A stretch of DNA of 64,000 nucleotides from Galeruca laticollis. Taxonomy: Eukaryota > Arthropoda > Insecta > Coleoptera > Chrysomelidae. A program made the translations under genes and the position numbers. The DNA lies in NCBI GenBank assembly GCA_963921935.1, contig OY998176.1, positions 143,512,305 to 143,576,304 of the forward strand, read 5' to 3'. Below, piece after piece: positions 51,251 through 62,107 of the stretch. Below the pieces are notes generated by a model, which saw only the letters and a program-made list of their open reading frames with translations, searched no databases and had not been told where the DNA came from. Numbering within the stretch: the stretch's first letter is position 1; the number at the start of each line of letters is the position of its first letter.

Positions 51251-52740
51251 AAGTCATTATGATAGTAGAAATTCCTCAACAGAGTAAAAAGCATTTTGGA
51301 CGAGATGATTGTGTAAAGCTGACTTTAAACTTACTAAGCTACATGTGTATCCAAATAATTTGAGTGCATGGTTGTAGCAGATGATACCCTGATAACTAGC
51401 AGAGTCTTGCCCCAGAGCCAGATGAGAGTAGAGTAGTCATAGTTCATTACCTCTTCTAGTATTGTAGTTGTGAATCAAATTATTTTCAGTGTAGTGTGTT
51501 TCATTTTTTTTACATTCTTGGTTATTATATAAATGTAAAAGCTGGGTAAAGTCAGTATGGCTAACTCAGTGAATGTGCTCTTACAAAATTCTTTATAATG
51601 TAGTCCTGTCATCTTACCACTTTTTTTGTTGTTTAAAAACTTTTATTGAATGGACTGAGTTCCCCCAGACAGGTAGTCCATAAGATTGGATGGATTGTAA
51701 ACTCCTTAGTAGGTCAGCTTAAATACATGTAGTGAGACTGTTCCACGTATTTGCTTTATTACATTTTTTGTAACGAGGTTTTCTATGTGTACCTCCCATA
51801 TTAATTTTAGATCTATAGTCAGGCCTAGATACTGGAATAAATTCACTTCCTCTATGGATCTGTTTATAACTTTTTATTAGGGGGAGTAATCATAAGAAAT
51901 GTTTTTTTGAAGACCATGAAGACTGTTTTACTGATGTTAATTACTAAACCACTATTTTCACACCATCTGGCGAATTCCTCTACAGCTGAGTTTGCTGTTT
52001 TTATAGAGAGCAGAAGCTTATTCTGTGCCACTATTTTACTAGTATTATCTGCATAGATAGTTTTTTACTGAACCATACTTGAGAGTTCTATGTCACTCAT
52101 AAATATTATGAAGAAAAGTGGAGCCAAAGTTGAGCCCTAAGGAACCCTCATTGAAACAGAAGCAGGTTGCGATTTCACAATAACCACTATCTGAGATCTG
52201 CTTTTTAGGTATGATGCCACCCAAACATTTGCAACTCCTCTGATTCCAATTCGGCACAGTTTTTCCAGCAGTAAATTATGGTTCACTGTATCGAACACTC
52301 TACTTATGTCAAAAAACAGAACAATTGGAAATTGTTTGTTATGGTGCAAATATATGTCTTCGCAGAGTTCATTTATTGCAGTTGAAGGTTGATCTTTTTT
52401 GTCTGAAGCCGTGTTGGCAGCTCGGAATAAGTTTGTGATATTCAACAAAACTAACCAGTCTCAGATAATAGCCAAAATCGATAATTTTCGCAACCTGGGT
52501 TTGTAAGCATACATTACGGTAGTTGGACACTTCGTTTTTAGATCCCTTTTTTTATATATAGGTACCGATTTTGATATTTTTAGTGCTTCCGGGTATGTTC
52601 CATCAACAAACAATTTAACATGTTGTTATTAAAACAATTTGACAGTAGTGATGATAAAGATTAGTTGCTGTACATATATTATTATCATGTATATAGTTCT
52701 AAATAAAATATATTTTACTAATAAATACAATTCAATTATC
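51250..52740 (-). pseudogene. CR1/Jockey-like LINE reverse transcriptase, 3' part, decayed
   Basis: The minus-strand readings in order are STAINELCEDIYLHHNKQFP and IVLFFDISRVFDTVNHNLLL (motif A), GIRGVANVWVASYLKSRSQ, GSTLAPLLFIIFMSDIELSS (motif B), TIYADNTSKIVAQNKLL (motif C, YADN), SGLVINISKTVFMVF, HNYNTRRGNEL-like and QNAFYSVEEFL near 51280. The YADD second Asp is changed to Asn. Frameshifts and stops are present. The upstream part of the same LINE is found again at 53192-53740 as a tandem copy. Confidence 0.7.
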
Positions 52741-52760
52741 ACTTAGATCATTCCTCTGTC

Positions 52761-53180
52761 TATTACTTTTCCGCCCATCCTATCTAATATGTGAGAAAAG
52801 TATTGGTTTAACCTAAAAAAAAGTTGGAATTTTTTTGAGTTATTTTTACGTTTTCCACCAAGAACAACACGAAAAAATGGTTCTTAGAAAAAAAATGCTG
52901 TGTGTATGTCGTCGTTGTCGTCAGCCACTGGAAGTGCCACATTTTTGGCAAATTTTTGAGAAATTTCAGGTTGTTAGCATGTTACAGCATCCAGAGTGTA
53001 TACAGATGACCAATTTTGTAATTGGATATTATTTAGGGCGTCTCACAGATGAACCCTATTAATTTTCAGCTCACTAGAGCGAGCACAACAGGTCCTATAA
53101 ATCCAGATATACTACATTTTTGGTTATTTTTGGAGAAATTTCGGTTTGTTAGCACAATACAGCACAAATGCAGAAAAGTT
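52761..53180. repeat. Tandem-unit repeat family, copy C (short)
   Basis: It begins ttacttttccgcccatcctatctaat and has one unit (ttacagcatccagagtg near 52982) and a truncated second (53156). It ends gcagaaaagttagtgttgatc at 53190. It is part of the roughly 1-kb duplicated block. Confidence 0.75.
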
Positions 53181-53191
53181 AGTGTTGATCG

Positions 53192-53740
53192 TATGATGCC
53201 ACCCAATCATTTGCAACTCCTCTGATTCCAATTCGGCACAGTTTTTCCAGCAGTAAATTATGGTTCACTGTATCGAACGCTCTACTTATGTCAAAAAACA
53301 GAACAACTGGAAATTGTTTGTTGTTATGGGGCAAATATATGTCTTCACAGAGTTCATTTATAGCAGTTGAAGTTGATCTTTTTTGTCTGAAGCCGTGTTG
53401 GCAGCTAGGAATAAGTTTGTGATATTCGACAAAACTAACCAGTCTCAGATAATAGCCAAAATCGATAATTTTCGCAACCTGAGATTGTAAGCATACATTA
53501 CACTTCATTTTTAGATCCCCTTTTTTTATATATAGGTACCGATTTTGATATTTTTAGTGCTTCTGGGTATGTTCCATCAACAAACAATTTAACATGTTTG
53601 TATTAAAACAATTTGACAGTAGTGATGATAAAGATTAGTTGCCGTACATATATTATTATCATGTATATAGTTCTAAATAAAATATATTTTACTAATAAAT
53701 CCAATTCAATTATCACTTAGGTCATTCCTCTGTCTATTAC
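53192..53740 (-). pseudogene. Duplicated LINE RT segment
   Basis: The minus strand reads IIDFGYYLRLVSFVEYHKLI, PSCQHGFRQKRSTSTAINEL and VVLFFDISRAFDTVNHNLLL. It corresponds to 52210-52750 at high similarity. The two copies differ by small indels, for example the frame of the ATAFD region, and by the presence of QHGFRQKRSTS in this copy. Confidence 0.7.
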
Positions 53741-54192
53741 TTTTCCGCCCATCCTATGTAATATGCAAGAAAAGTATTGGTTTACCATAAAAAAAGTTGG
53801 AATTTTGAATTTTTTTGAGTTATTTTTATGTTTTCCACCAAGAACAACCCGAAAAAATGGTTCTTAGAAAAAAAATCCTGTGTGTATGTGGTCGTTTTCG
53901 TCGGCCATCTTTCATAACATGGTATTGTTAGCATGATACAGCCTCCGGAGTGCAACAAGTCAACAATTTTATGATTGAATATTGTTCAGGACATCTCACA
54001 GATGAACCCTATTGATATTCAGTTCTCCAGAGCCAGTACAACAGGTGCTATAGTACTTGAAGTAGGACTTTTATGTAATTTTTTGAGAAATTTCAGATTG
54101 TTAGTACGATACAGCCTCTTAAGTGTATACAAGTGATAATTTTGTGATAGGATATTGTTCAGGGCGTATCACAGAGGCAGAAAAGTTAGTTT
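53740..54192. repeat. Tandem-unit repeat family, copy D
   Basis: It begins ttacttttccgcccatcctatgtaat and has units at about 53933 (gatacagcctccggagtg) and 54109. It ends gcagaaaagttagttttcatctttaaaac, 65 bp before METAP2 exon 3. It is the second member of the tandem duplication that includes copy C. Confidence 0.75.
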
Positions 54193-54256
54193 TCATCTTT
54201 AAAACTGTTTATTTTTTAACTGATTTAAAAACAATACATAATTGTTGTTTTCTTAG

Positions 54257-54596
54257 ACTCGTCAACATATTCAAAAATGGATAAAACCGGGTATGACCAT
54301 GATAGAAATTTGTGAAGAACTAGAAAATACAGCAAGAAAACTAATTGGAGAAAATGGCTTAAAAGCTGGCTTAGCATTTCCAACAGGCTGTTCAAAAAAT
54401 CATTGTGCGGCTCATTATACTCCCAACGCTGGAGATAAGACAGTTTTTGAATATGATGATGTTGTAAAAATTGACTTTGGAACCCACATTAATGGCAGAA
54501 TAATTGATTGTGCTTTTACACACACTTTTAATCCAAAATATGATAAACTGGTTGAAGCTGTTAGGGATGCTACTAATACAGGAATTAAAGCAGCAG
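54257..54596 (+). CDS. METAP2: Methionine aminopeptidase 2, coding exon 3
   Basis: This exon is 340 bp, with acceptor TTAG at 54253-54256 and donor GTAAAA, leaving one base of a codon. It encodes TRQHIQKWIKPGMTMIEICE and ELENTARKLIGENGLKAGLA, then FPTGCSKNHCAAHYTPNAGD, YDDVVKIDFGTHINGRIIDC and AFTHTFNPKYDKL. It holds the active-site His in AAHYTPNAGD and the two metal-binding Asp in KIDFGTH and RIIDCAF. The length and residues match animal METAP2 without gaps. Confidence 0.96.
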
Positions 54597-54677
54597 GTAA
54601 AAGTTTGATTTTGAAGAAGCCTCTCATACACTACTATGTTTAGAGTCTTTACTAACACATTTATTTTCTACTTCAAG

Positions 54678-54812
54678 GTATTGATGTGCAACTTTGTGAA
54701 ATTGGAGCCCAAATACAGGAGGTCATGGAGTCGTATGAAGTTGAATTAGATGGAAAAACTTACCAAGTTAAATCTATAAGAAACTTGAATGGGCATTCTA
54801 TATCACCTTATA
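54678..54812 (+). CDS. METAP2: Methionine aminopeptidase 2, coding exon 4
   Basis: This exon is 135 bp after an 81-bp intron and encodes IDVQLCEIGAQIQEVMESYE, VELDGKTYQVKSIRNLNGHS and ISPY. NGHS carries the metal-binding His (H331 in the human protein). In relatives this is followed by (G/A)QYRIHAGK, and the next exon supplies RIHAGK. Confidence 0.95.
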
Positions 54813-54883
54813 GTAAGCATTGTTTTAAATATTGTATTTAAACTCTGAAATAAGCTTTATCAATGTTATGTTTATTTTTTTAG

Positions 54884-55058
54884 GGATACATGCTGGAAAA
54901 ACAGTACCAATAGTCAAAGGTGGAGAGGCTACAGTAATGGAAGAAAATGAATTTTATGCAATTGAAACCTTTGGCTCTACTGGTAGAGGTGTTGTACATG
55001 ATGATATGGAATGCTCCCATTACATGAAAAATTTTGATGTACCCTATGTGCCATTACG
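54884..55058 (+). CDS. METAP2: Methionine aminopeptidase 2, coding exon 5 (last in window)
   Basis: This exon is 175 bp after a 71-bp intron and encodes RIHAGKTVPIVKGGEATVME, ENEFYAIETFGSTGRGVVHD, DMECSHYMKNFDVPYVPL and the start of an Arg codon. YAIETFGSTG has the metal-binding Glu (E364 in the human protein). It ends at GTAAGA with two bases of a codon. The final part (LPR.KHLL to the last metal-ligand Glu) is not found up to 64000, so this intron is at least 8.9 kb long. Confidence 0.95.
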
Positions 55059-55379
55059 GTAAGACAAAATTAATTTTATGTTTATTCAGTTCACTGATAG
55101 TAAATAGAATATCACAGGGATAGAAATAACAGTTTTACAAATATGTTAGCAGTAAAGTCCTTCAGTAATACAAATTATTTTAAGTAGAAGAACAGTGTGT
55201 TCAACATTAACCTTCGAGCAGGTACACATTTAATTTTAACACGAGCAGGCACAAATATTAACTATTTTATGCTGCCTTAGAGTTGTTTAATTATTGGTAA
55301 ATTAAGAAAAAAAAGTCAATGTGCTAATAATGTATTTTATTTGCAACTATTAATTAACAAACATACCTAAATATAAACA

Positions 55380-56294
55380 TAAAACACAAAAAAAACTATT
55401 TTTTAGTCAGACTTTTATTATGAGCTAAAAATTCGCCTCTTGTTGTTTCTTTGCAGTCTCATTCTCTAGAACATGTACAGTTAGTTCTTAGTTGAGAAAT
55501 GTACATATTTGTAAATGTTAGAATTGCGTCTATCATATTGAGATAAATAATTTTCTAAAATGTGTCTAATTCATTACTGATTGTTGTGGACACAGTGTAA
55601 ATTTGCCGCCCGTCTCTGTATCTCAGAGAAGTGGTACTACACCGGCTACATATGGAACCAGTAACGCGCTAAACTAGTATTACAAATGAAATATAACTCA
55701 ATTTCCAAAAAAGTAGTAGTCTGAAAACAGGTGATATCTTTCGAGTAGATTGGCAAAAAACCAGCAGTTGCTCTCCATCTTTTGTCTGATTAATTATTAA
55801 AAGAGAAATGAAATTATTCACCATTAAAGTGTTTTATACAAAATGCTATAAAATGTTAAAATGCATACTGGAAATAAATAAATGAAAATAGCCGAAGAGC
55901 CCAATTTTATTTGTACTACAGTTCACTCCAAATTAAAAAGAAGCTACCAGCGAATATTTCTATCAGAATACCATTACACTGATATTTTTGGCACATTCTT
56001 ATAGGAGCTTCTTTAATGACTTTATTTTTTTTTTGTTGAAACATTTTTATTTTCAAATTTATACCATTTGCTTGTCTTTTCTACTATAAAAATTCTTACA
56101 TAGAGTGTTTTCTTCATTTTCTCCGTTTTGTTAATTAATGTCATTGATAATTTTTCATTCAAGCATGTTGTCAGTATATACTGCATTCGGTTATTTTCAT
56201 ATGTTGTTAAATAGTCCTCCTCCTTCGGCATGCAAATTATTGGTAATTTTGATGCACTTGTGTAATTACTTCCGAAAATACCTTGTTCCGACAA
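55380..56294 (-). pseudogene. piggyBac-like transposase E, N-terminal remnant
   Basis: On the minus strand near 55570-55385 the reading DAILTFTNMYISQLRTNC, then CSRE*DCKETTRGEFLAHNK resembles the piggyBac block (TN.YI.......YSRERD.K.TT..E..A) just after the acidic N-terminus. Upstream, 56294-56022 is an open frame (MSEQGIFGSNYTSASKLP ...) that I do not recognise. It may be noise. No catalytic region follows. Confidence 0.45.
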
Positions 56295-56820
56295 ACTCTA
56301 ACATATGATGAAAAATATTTCTGTAAGAGGCTTATTCCCTAGTGAATAAAGTAAACTGATATTTCACAGCTTGTCACTTCGACTGTCATCGATATTTGTG
56401 CACATTATTTTATGAATTTGATCAACGTAGCTATTATTTTCATCAATATCATTAATACTAGCAATATAAATATTACGATTGGACATTCCTATTCAGGTAG
56501 CCGACGAGTGCACACGCATTTTGTACTATCTGGGTAATTAACGTTATCTTCGTGTTAATTTCATATTAAGCTTTTTTATTCTATTGATAATTGTTAAAAC
56601 TAAATATCAAAATGTGAACATTATAAACCAATTAGTGACCGTTTTGTTTTTCGATTTGTGATATTATCATCAACAAATAAATCAAGAATTATTCCAGTGT
56701 CGTAGCAGTACAACAGGTAACTGCTATTTTCCTACTATTTAATTCACAGGGTCCTTTTGGACTTCTGTTCCTCTTTCAATTTTAATCATCGTGGTTTTGG
56801 CATCCAGGACCACTTGCATA

Positions 56821-58185
56821 ATGGCAACTACCACCCAAACATCCTTATCTCAACAAAATTCATTTCATATCACAAAATCATACGTTGATGCAACTTTAAC
56901 AAAACCCCCACCACCTACGTTCCCTAAACGCGAGCAAGCAATTGTCTTGCACTCTATTCCGAACACCGTTTTATTCGAATACATAAAAGCTATAGGAGAC
57001 ATCGTCTCCCCCAAAAATATCACATTTGCATCGAGAATCTCCAATAACCGTATCTGTATATATCTATCTTCAACAGCAATTCTAGATGATCTTCTTCAAA
57101 CTCATCAGAACATTGGCATCAATTCCACAATAATTCCTATTCGAAGACTTATTTCGCCTGCTAAACGTATTTTAATATCGAATGTTTCTCCCACTATCCC
57201 CCATTCCGTTATTGAAAAAGCTCTCAAGGACATCGGACTGCAAATAGCCTCTCCTGTTTCATTTGTTAAATGTGGCGCGCAAGGAGATGAATACGCTCAC
57301 ATCATGAGCTTCCGCAGAATTACTTACGTTATCCCTGATAATGATAACTTTAACATACAAACCTCAATTCTTATTACTCACGAGGACACTCCGTATCGTA
57401 TATTCGTTTCCACTGACAAATTGGTGTGTTTTCTATGTAAACAGAGCGGACATACCGCCGACACTTGCACCAACACTCCATCGTCACAGCTACAAAACAA
57501 AATATCCTCCCATCCCCCCTCGCTATCACAATTACCTGCTACTACTTCAGTCAGTGGCATTCCTTCATCCCTCTTTTCACCTTCCGAACCCCGATCGGAT
57601 ATTACATCAACAGCCGACCCTACCCATGTAGAACCACTGCCTAACCCTATATTGCCTCCCTTGGCCCATGGACAAAAAAGAGGTATTTCCTCTGACAGCA
57701 GTGTTAATACCCCCAATCAACTATCACCCACGGAATCCCCATCACCAACAGACAACCAAATGCCTCCCCCCTCTTATACAACATCCCAAAACACAGTTAA
57801 GCACGTTAAGAAAAAACCTAAAAATCTAGTTCCTGAACATCACAAACTTACACCCAACTCTCAAACCTCTATACAGGACCTCTATAAGATCAACCCATCC
57901 AAATTCACACTCTCTGAATTGCAGTTCACAGCGTTTTTAGAAAACTCATACGGTAGTTCAGATCCTCTTAACGAAGCCTTGGAATTTACTTCTAATATCC
58001 AGGGACTGTTAAGTGATTTATCACTTCTTTACTCCGAAACAAAAGAAAGATCTCTTAAAAACCGCCTCACACGACTACAGGAAAAACTTAAAAGACAACC
58101 CGAGGAGCTCTCTGATAATAAAAGCGTTTCTTCTGATAGCCAAACTGATGACGAGCTCAATTATCCTCTCTCACAACTCTCTTAA
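56821..58185 (+). CDS. LINE ORF1 protein (Gag-like with CCHC knuckle)
   Basis: The ORF has 454 codons, starting MATTTQTSLSQQNSFHITKS. Residues about 30-200 form the RNA-recognition-like part (QAIVLHSIPNTVLFEYIKAI, RILISNVSPTIPHSVIEKAL). A single zinc knuckle CFLCKQSGHTADTC lies near residue 205. A Pro/Ser-rich linker follows, then a helical C-terminal part (DLYKINPSKFTLSELQFTAF, LTRLQEKLKRQ). I-group ORF1 proteins coat the RNA and help target-primed reverse transcription. The ATG at 56821 is chosen because the upstream in-frame part has only a GTG. The stop at 58183-58185 lies just before the ORF2 frame opens. Confidence 0.85.
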   Translation: MATTTQTSLSQQNSFHITKSYVDATLTKPPPPTFPKREQAIVLHSIPNTVLFEYIKAIGDIVSPKNITFASRISNNRICIYLSSTAILDDLLQTHQNIGINSTIIPIRRLISPAKRILISNVSPTIPHSVIEKALKDIGLQIASPVSFVKCGAQGDEYAHIMSFRRITYVIPDNDNFNIQTSILITHEDTPYRIFVSTDKLVCFLCKQSGHTADTCTNTPSSQLQNKISSHPPSLSQLPATTSVSGIPSSLFSPSEPRSDITSTADPTHVEPLPNPILPPLAHGQKRGISSDSSVNTPNQLSPTESPSPTDNQMPPPSYTTSQNTVKHVKKKPKNLVPEHHKLTPNSQTSIQDLYKINPSKFTLSELQFTAFLENSYGSSDPLNEALEFTSNIQGLLSDLSLLYSETKERSLKNRLTRLQEKLKRQPEELSDNKSVSSDSQTDDELNYPLSQLS

Positions 58186-58192
58186 CAACTAA

Positions 58193-61100
58193 CTTCTTAA
58201 GCCATTCAAAGTTATCCAATGGAATTGTGATGGACTCTTTCCTCGCTTGGAAAGAATTCAACAAATAATAACAGACGAACAACCTGATATCCTGTGTTTA
58301 CAAGAAACCAACTCAAAAATAGATAGACTCCCTAAACTAAAAAACTACGAAGGTTACCATTATGTTCGCACCAACTGCGCAAGGGCTAGTGGGGGCACCT
58401 CAATTTTCATATCTGGAGAACTATTTTCCACTCCCCTCCATATCACTACTGATCTTGAAGCTATTGCAGTCTCCACCTGGTGTCCAAATAAACTCACTAT
58501 CTGCAGCTTATATATCCCTCCTAATTACCCTTTAAAAGAAATAGAACTTCTAAACCTAATTTACCAACTCCCCCAACCTTACATTCTAGTAGGTGACTTT
58601 AACGCCCACAATTTTATGTGGGGATCCAATTACACCATCGGCAAAGGGAAAACCGTCGAAAATGTGATCAATTGTACAGGTTCTTGCCTGCTTAACACCG
58701 GTTCTAATACACACCTGAATTTCTCCTCTGGTACCTTCTCCTCTATTGATCTTAGTCTTAGTGACCCTAAACTTGCTCCTTTACTAAACTGGCATACGGC
58801 TAATGATCTTTATGATAGCAACCACTATCCCATTATTATTTCCTCCAATATCCCCAGCCATAATGATACTTTATCCAGATGGTATTGGCGCTTAAACACT
58901 GCCGACTGGACTAGTTATACGTCTCAATCTGAAACCAACTTATCTGCATTATCTTTCTCAGATAATATGAACTATAACATCCTAAAAATTACAGATGCTA
59001 TACTTTCAGCTGCCAGTCTGCATATTGGTAAAAATATTATTTCACATAAACAAAAAACAGTGCCATGGTGGAACTCCTGCTGTGCAAGTGCAATAAATCA
59101 ACAAAAAATGGCACTAAATATGTATCGTAGGCATAAGACACAAGAAAATCTTACTAATCTCAAAAGATCCAGAGCCAAAACACGTTATATTGTAAAACAA
59201 TGTAAAAAATATTCCTGGAGAAATTATGTATCCTCCATAAATGTGAACACAAATCCCTCCCAACTTTGGAATAAAATTAGGCAAATACAAGGAAACAATT
59301 CGAATTTCAAAATTCCCTGTCTTATCTATAATAATACAGTAGTCAATAAAAATGAAGAAATCAGCAATATACTGGCAAAAACCTTTGAATTAAAATTTCA
59401 AAGTAAAGTTAATTCTACACTTACTTATTCAGATAAAGCTCCTTCCCCACGTACTGTGTCAAAATCTCGAGATATTACTTCTCTTAACTGCCCATTCTCT
59501 TACTCAGAACTTTCCTTAGCTCTCAATAGCTGCAAAAATACTGCCTCTGGTCCTGATGACATCCCGTATATATTTCTAAAAAAACTTTCCAACATAGGTT
59601 TAAGTAAGCTCCTAGAAATTTACAATTTAATATGGTCCACCAACCAATTCCCTAGCCTATGGCGGACATCTACGATAATTCCCATCAAAAAACCTGAACA
59701 GGCTACTACCTCTCCAAACTCTTTCCGATCTATATCACTAACTTGTACCATGTGCAAATTATTAGAAAAGATGGTTAATAAGCGGCTCCTCTGGTTTCTT
59801 GATAAATATAATGTTATCTCAAAAGAACAATCAGGATTTCGACGTAATAGATCGACTCAAGACAACCTAGTCCTTCTTCAATCTCATATCTCTGGGGCAA
59901 TAAACAGAAAACAAGAAGTCATTGCAGCTATATTCGATATTGACGGCGCTTTTGACACTGTTAGCAGGCAGTCAATACTAAATAAATTAACGTTACTTAA
60001 TATCTCCGGACACATATACCATTTTATTCAAAATCTCCTATCTTCAAGATCATTCAAAGTCTTTGCTAATGGTATTTTCTCGTCAGCCTATGGCCAGAGG
60101 GATGGAGTTCCCCAAGGGTCGGTTATAAGCCCCACTCTATTCAATCTGGCTATCAACGATCTTTGCTCTGATCTCCTTCCTCCCATCAAGTATGCCTTAT
60201 ATGCAGACGATCTAGTTGTTTACAGTCATGGCATGTCTATGACGACTACATCTAATCTAATTCAGTCAGCAGTAAACACCCTAAGTAAAAAAGTAAGTCA
60301 CTTAGGATTAACTTTTTCGCAAACAAAATCTAAAATTATTAAATTTGGTAGACGACCACCCTCACAATCTCCTAGTATCTTCATTAATAACGTACATCTT
60401 CCCGTCGTGGATCACTGTAAAATACTAGGCCTAACATTTGACTCTCGTCTCAACTGGAAACAACATATTCGAGAAATCAAAGGCGACTGCTTCAAAAGAA
60501 TGAACATTATTAAAACACTCTCGCATTACCACTGGGGAGCAGACGAAAATTCTCTTCTCAAAATATACAGGTCCCTTATTCGTTCAAAATTAGATTATGG
60601 TTGTCACATATATATCTCTGCCACTAAATCAGACCTCGACCTTTTAAACTCGGTGCATAATACAGCTTTACGTCTTTGTCTTGGAGCTTTTCGATCTAGC
60701 CCTGCAGAAAGCCTTTATTGCGAAGCTAATGAGCCTCCGCTTTGGATTAGACGACGCCAACTTCTGCTTTCTTATGCTGCCTCTGTATCGTCTAACCCGT
60801 ACAATCCTGTCTACCCTCTATTTACATCAACTTCTAACAATCCACACAACTCCTCAACCATACCAATAATAAAACCGATCTCTCTGATTTTATCGCAGCT
60901 ACTAGACGGCGTTAACCTTTCACATACAAGTCCTCTTCCTATCCCCTCTACTCCTCCATGGACTATCAACATTCCTAAATTTAACACATCGCTTATGAGA
61001 TACGACAAACACACAACACCCAAACAATTAATAAAAAATGCTTTTAATGAAATATTAACTAACTGTGACTATGACTTAGTTTTATACACTGATGCATCCA

Positions 61101-61882
61101 AAAATGAAACAGGAGTAGGCTGCGCTGTCACATCAACACGAACTTCTATCAAATCTTCCCTAATCCCATCAACCTGTAGCATCCACACAGGCGAACTATT
61201 CAGCATACTCTTGGCCATCAATTCCATCTCCCCACCTTGTAAGCACGTTGCCATATGCACAGATTCACTAGCTTCAATTTCATCCATCCAAAATATATTT
61301 ACCGAACATCCTATTGTCCAATCTATCCATGACTCCTACCAACTTATCACTTCCCTAAAAATAGCAGTTACTATTATTTGGTTACCTTCCCACATTGGCA
61401 TCGTAGGCAACGAACTTGCAGACCAACAGGCAAAAACTGCTTCTAAATTTACCGTCACCGACAATCTCACAATTTGTAAGGATTTAAAATCACATTTTAA
61501 AACAAAAGCCAAAGTAACATGGCAGCAGAATTGGGACTCTGCTGGCACATCCTTACGCCATATACAGCACTCGATAGGTCATCCTCAACCATGTTGTTTT
61601 GCTGGCCTCTCAAGGCATGATTTAGCTGTGGTGAGAAGAGTTAGAATAGGTCATTCAAAACTTACCCATGGATACCTAATGTCTAATACCTCCAGACCCG
61701 TTTGCTCCAGCTGCAACTCCAACCTAACCATAAAACATATCTTGACGGAGTGTCCGGAATATGCCACCCAAAGACTACAGTTTCAGCTTAGCCAGAACTA
61801 CAAAGACGTCCTAAATAACTCGGTACAAATTACCTACCTTCTCCAGTTTCTCAAAGATGTGCAACTTTTCCATAAACTATAG
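58193..61882 (+). CDS. LINE ORF2 protein (endonuclease-RT-RNase H-zinc finger), intact
   Basis: The frame is open from 58193 to 61882 (about 1229 codons). The endonuclease begins FKVIQWNCDGLFPRLERI, followed by LCLQETN, ASGGTSIFI, LVGDFNAHNFMWGS and YDSNHYPI. RT has SPNSFRSISLTCTMCKLLEK, IAAIFDIDGAFDTVSR (motif A), GVPQGSVISPTLFNLAI (motif B) and YALYADDLVVYSHG (motif C). RNase H has DLVLYTDASKNETGVGC, HTGELFSILLA, ICTDSLAS and WLPSHIGIVGNELAD. A zinc finger CSSCNSNLTIKHILTEC closes the protein. All catalytic residues I know for these domains are present. No ATG occurs in frame before the endonuclease motif. The first in-frame Met is in NFMWGS near 58616, so initiation must be unusual. Confidence 0.9.
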   Translation, partial: LLKPFKVIQWNCDGLFPRLERIQQIITDEQPDILCLQETNSKIDRLPKLKNYEGYHYVRTNCARASGGTSIFISGELFSTPLHITTDLEAIAVSTWCPNKLTICSLYIPPNYPLKEIELLNLIYQLPQPYILVGDFNAHNFMWGSNYTIGKGKTVENVINCTGSCLLNTGSNTHLNFSSGTFSSIDLSLSDPKLAPLLNWHTANDLYDSNHYPIIISSNIPSHNDTLSRWYWRLNTADWTSYTSQSETNLSALSFSDNMNYNILKITDAILSAASLHIGKNIISHKQKTVPWWNSCCASAINQQKMALNMYRRHKTQENLTNLKRSRAKTRYIVKQCKKYSWRNYVSSINVNTNPSQLWNKIRQIQGNNSNFKIPCLIYNNTVVNKNEEISNILAKTFELKFQSKVNSTLTYSDKAPSPRTVSKSRDITSLNCPFSYSELSLALNSCKNTASGPDDIPYIFLKKLSNIGLSKLLEIYNLIWSTNQFPSLWRTSTIIPIKKPEQATTSPNSFRSISLTCTMCKLLEKMVNKRLLWFLDKYNVISKEQSGFRRNRSTQDNLVLLQSHISGAINRKQEVIAAIFDIDGAFDTVSRQSILNKLTLLNISGHIYHFIQNLLSSRSFKVFANGIFSSAYGQRDGVPQGSVISPTLFNLAINDLCSDLLPPIKYALYADDLVVYSHGMSMTTTSNLIQSAVNTLSKKVSHLGLTFSQTKSKIIKFGRRPPSQSPSIFINNVHLPVVDHCKILGLTFDSRLNWKQHIREIKGDCFKRMNIIKTLSHYHWGADENSLLKIYRSLIRSKLDYGCHIYISATKSDLDLLNSVHNTALRLCLGAFRSSPAESLYCEANEPPLWIRRRQLLLSYAASVSSNPYNPVYPLFTSTSNNPHNSSTIPIIKPISLILSQLLDGVNLSHTSPLPIPSTPPWTINIPKFNTSLMRYDKHTTPKQLIKNAFNEILTNCDYDLVLYTDASKNETGVGCAVTSTRTSIKSSLIPSTCSIHTGELFSILLAINSISPPCKHVAICTDSLASISSIQNIFTEHPIVQSIHDSYQLITSLKIAVTIIWLPSHIGIVGNELADQQAKTASKFTVTDNLTICKDLKSHFKTKAKVTWQQNWDSAGTSLRHIQHSIGHPQPCCFAGLSRHDLAVVRRVRIGHSKLTHGYLMSNTSRPVCSSCNSNLTIKHILTECPEYATQRLQFQLSQNYKDVLNNSVQITYLLQFLKDVQLFHKL

Positions 61883-62107
61883 AACAATAGTGTAATTGTG
61901 TATATATATATATATATATCGAATGAATGAACCTTATACAAATTGTATTGTTAATCTTGTAATCGCACCTGTGCAAGTGGCCACAGTAGCCGAGCACGTT
62001 AATTATGAATAAAAAGCTTTGTGTCAGTTTGTTGTTAACATTTATGTACTATTAGATTGTTCTGAAAATAGAAACAAATGGGCGTGGAAAAATAATGTAC
62101 GCATCTT

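Larger units (their letters stand above)
56480..62030 (+). mobile_element. I-type LINE with both ORFs open
   Basis: This is a complete-looking non-LTR element with a 5' leader (about 56480-56820), ORF1 (56821-58185), ORF2 (58193-61882) and a 3' region with a TA run (61901-61919) and AATAAA at 62008. It ends near 62020-62035. There are no stops or frameshifts in either ORF, unlike every other LINE in the window, so it is the youngest and the most likely to be active. It lies in the inferred METAP2 intron inside the piggyBac-like element E. Confidence 0.85.

Noticed and set aside
54392..54658. Minus-strand frames overlapping METAP2 exon 3
   Set aside because: They are antisense to a strongly conserved exon and have no homology.
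56022..56294. 90-codon minus-strand frame as a novel gene
   Set aside because: It has no recognisable domain and lies in a piggyBac-like element just before the LINE 5' end. It may be decayed transposase or noise, so no function is claimed.
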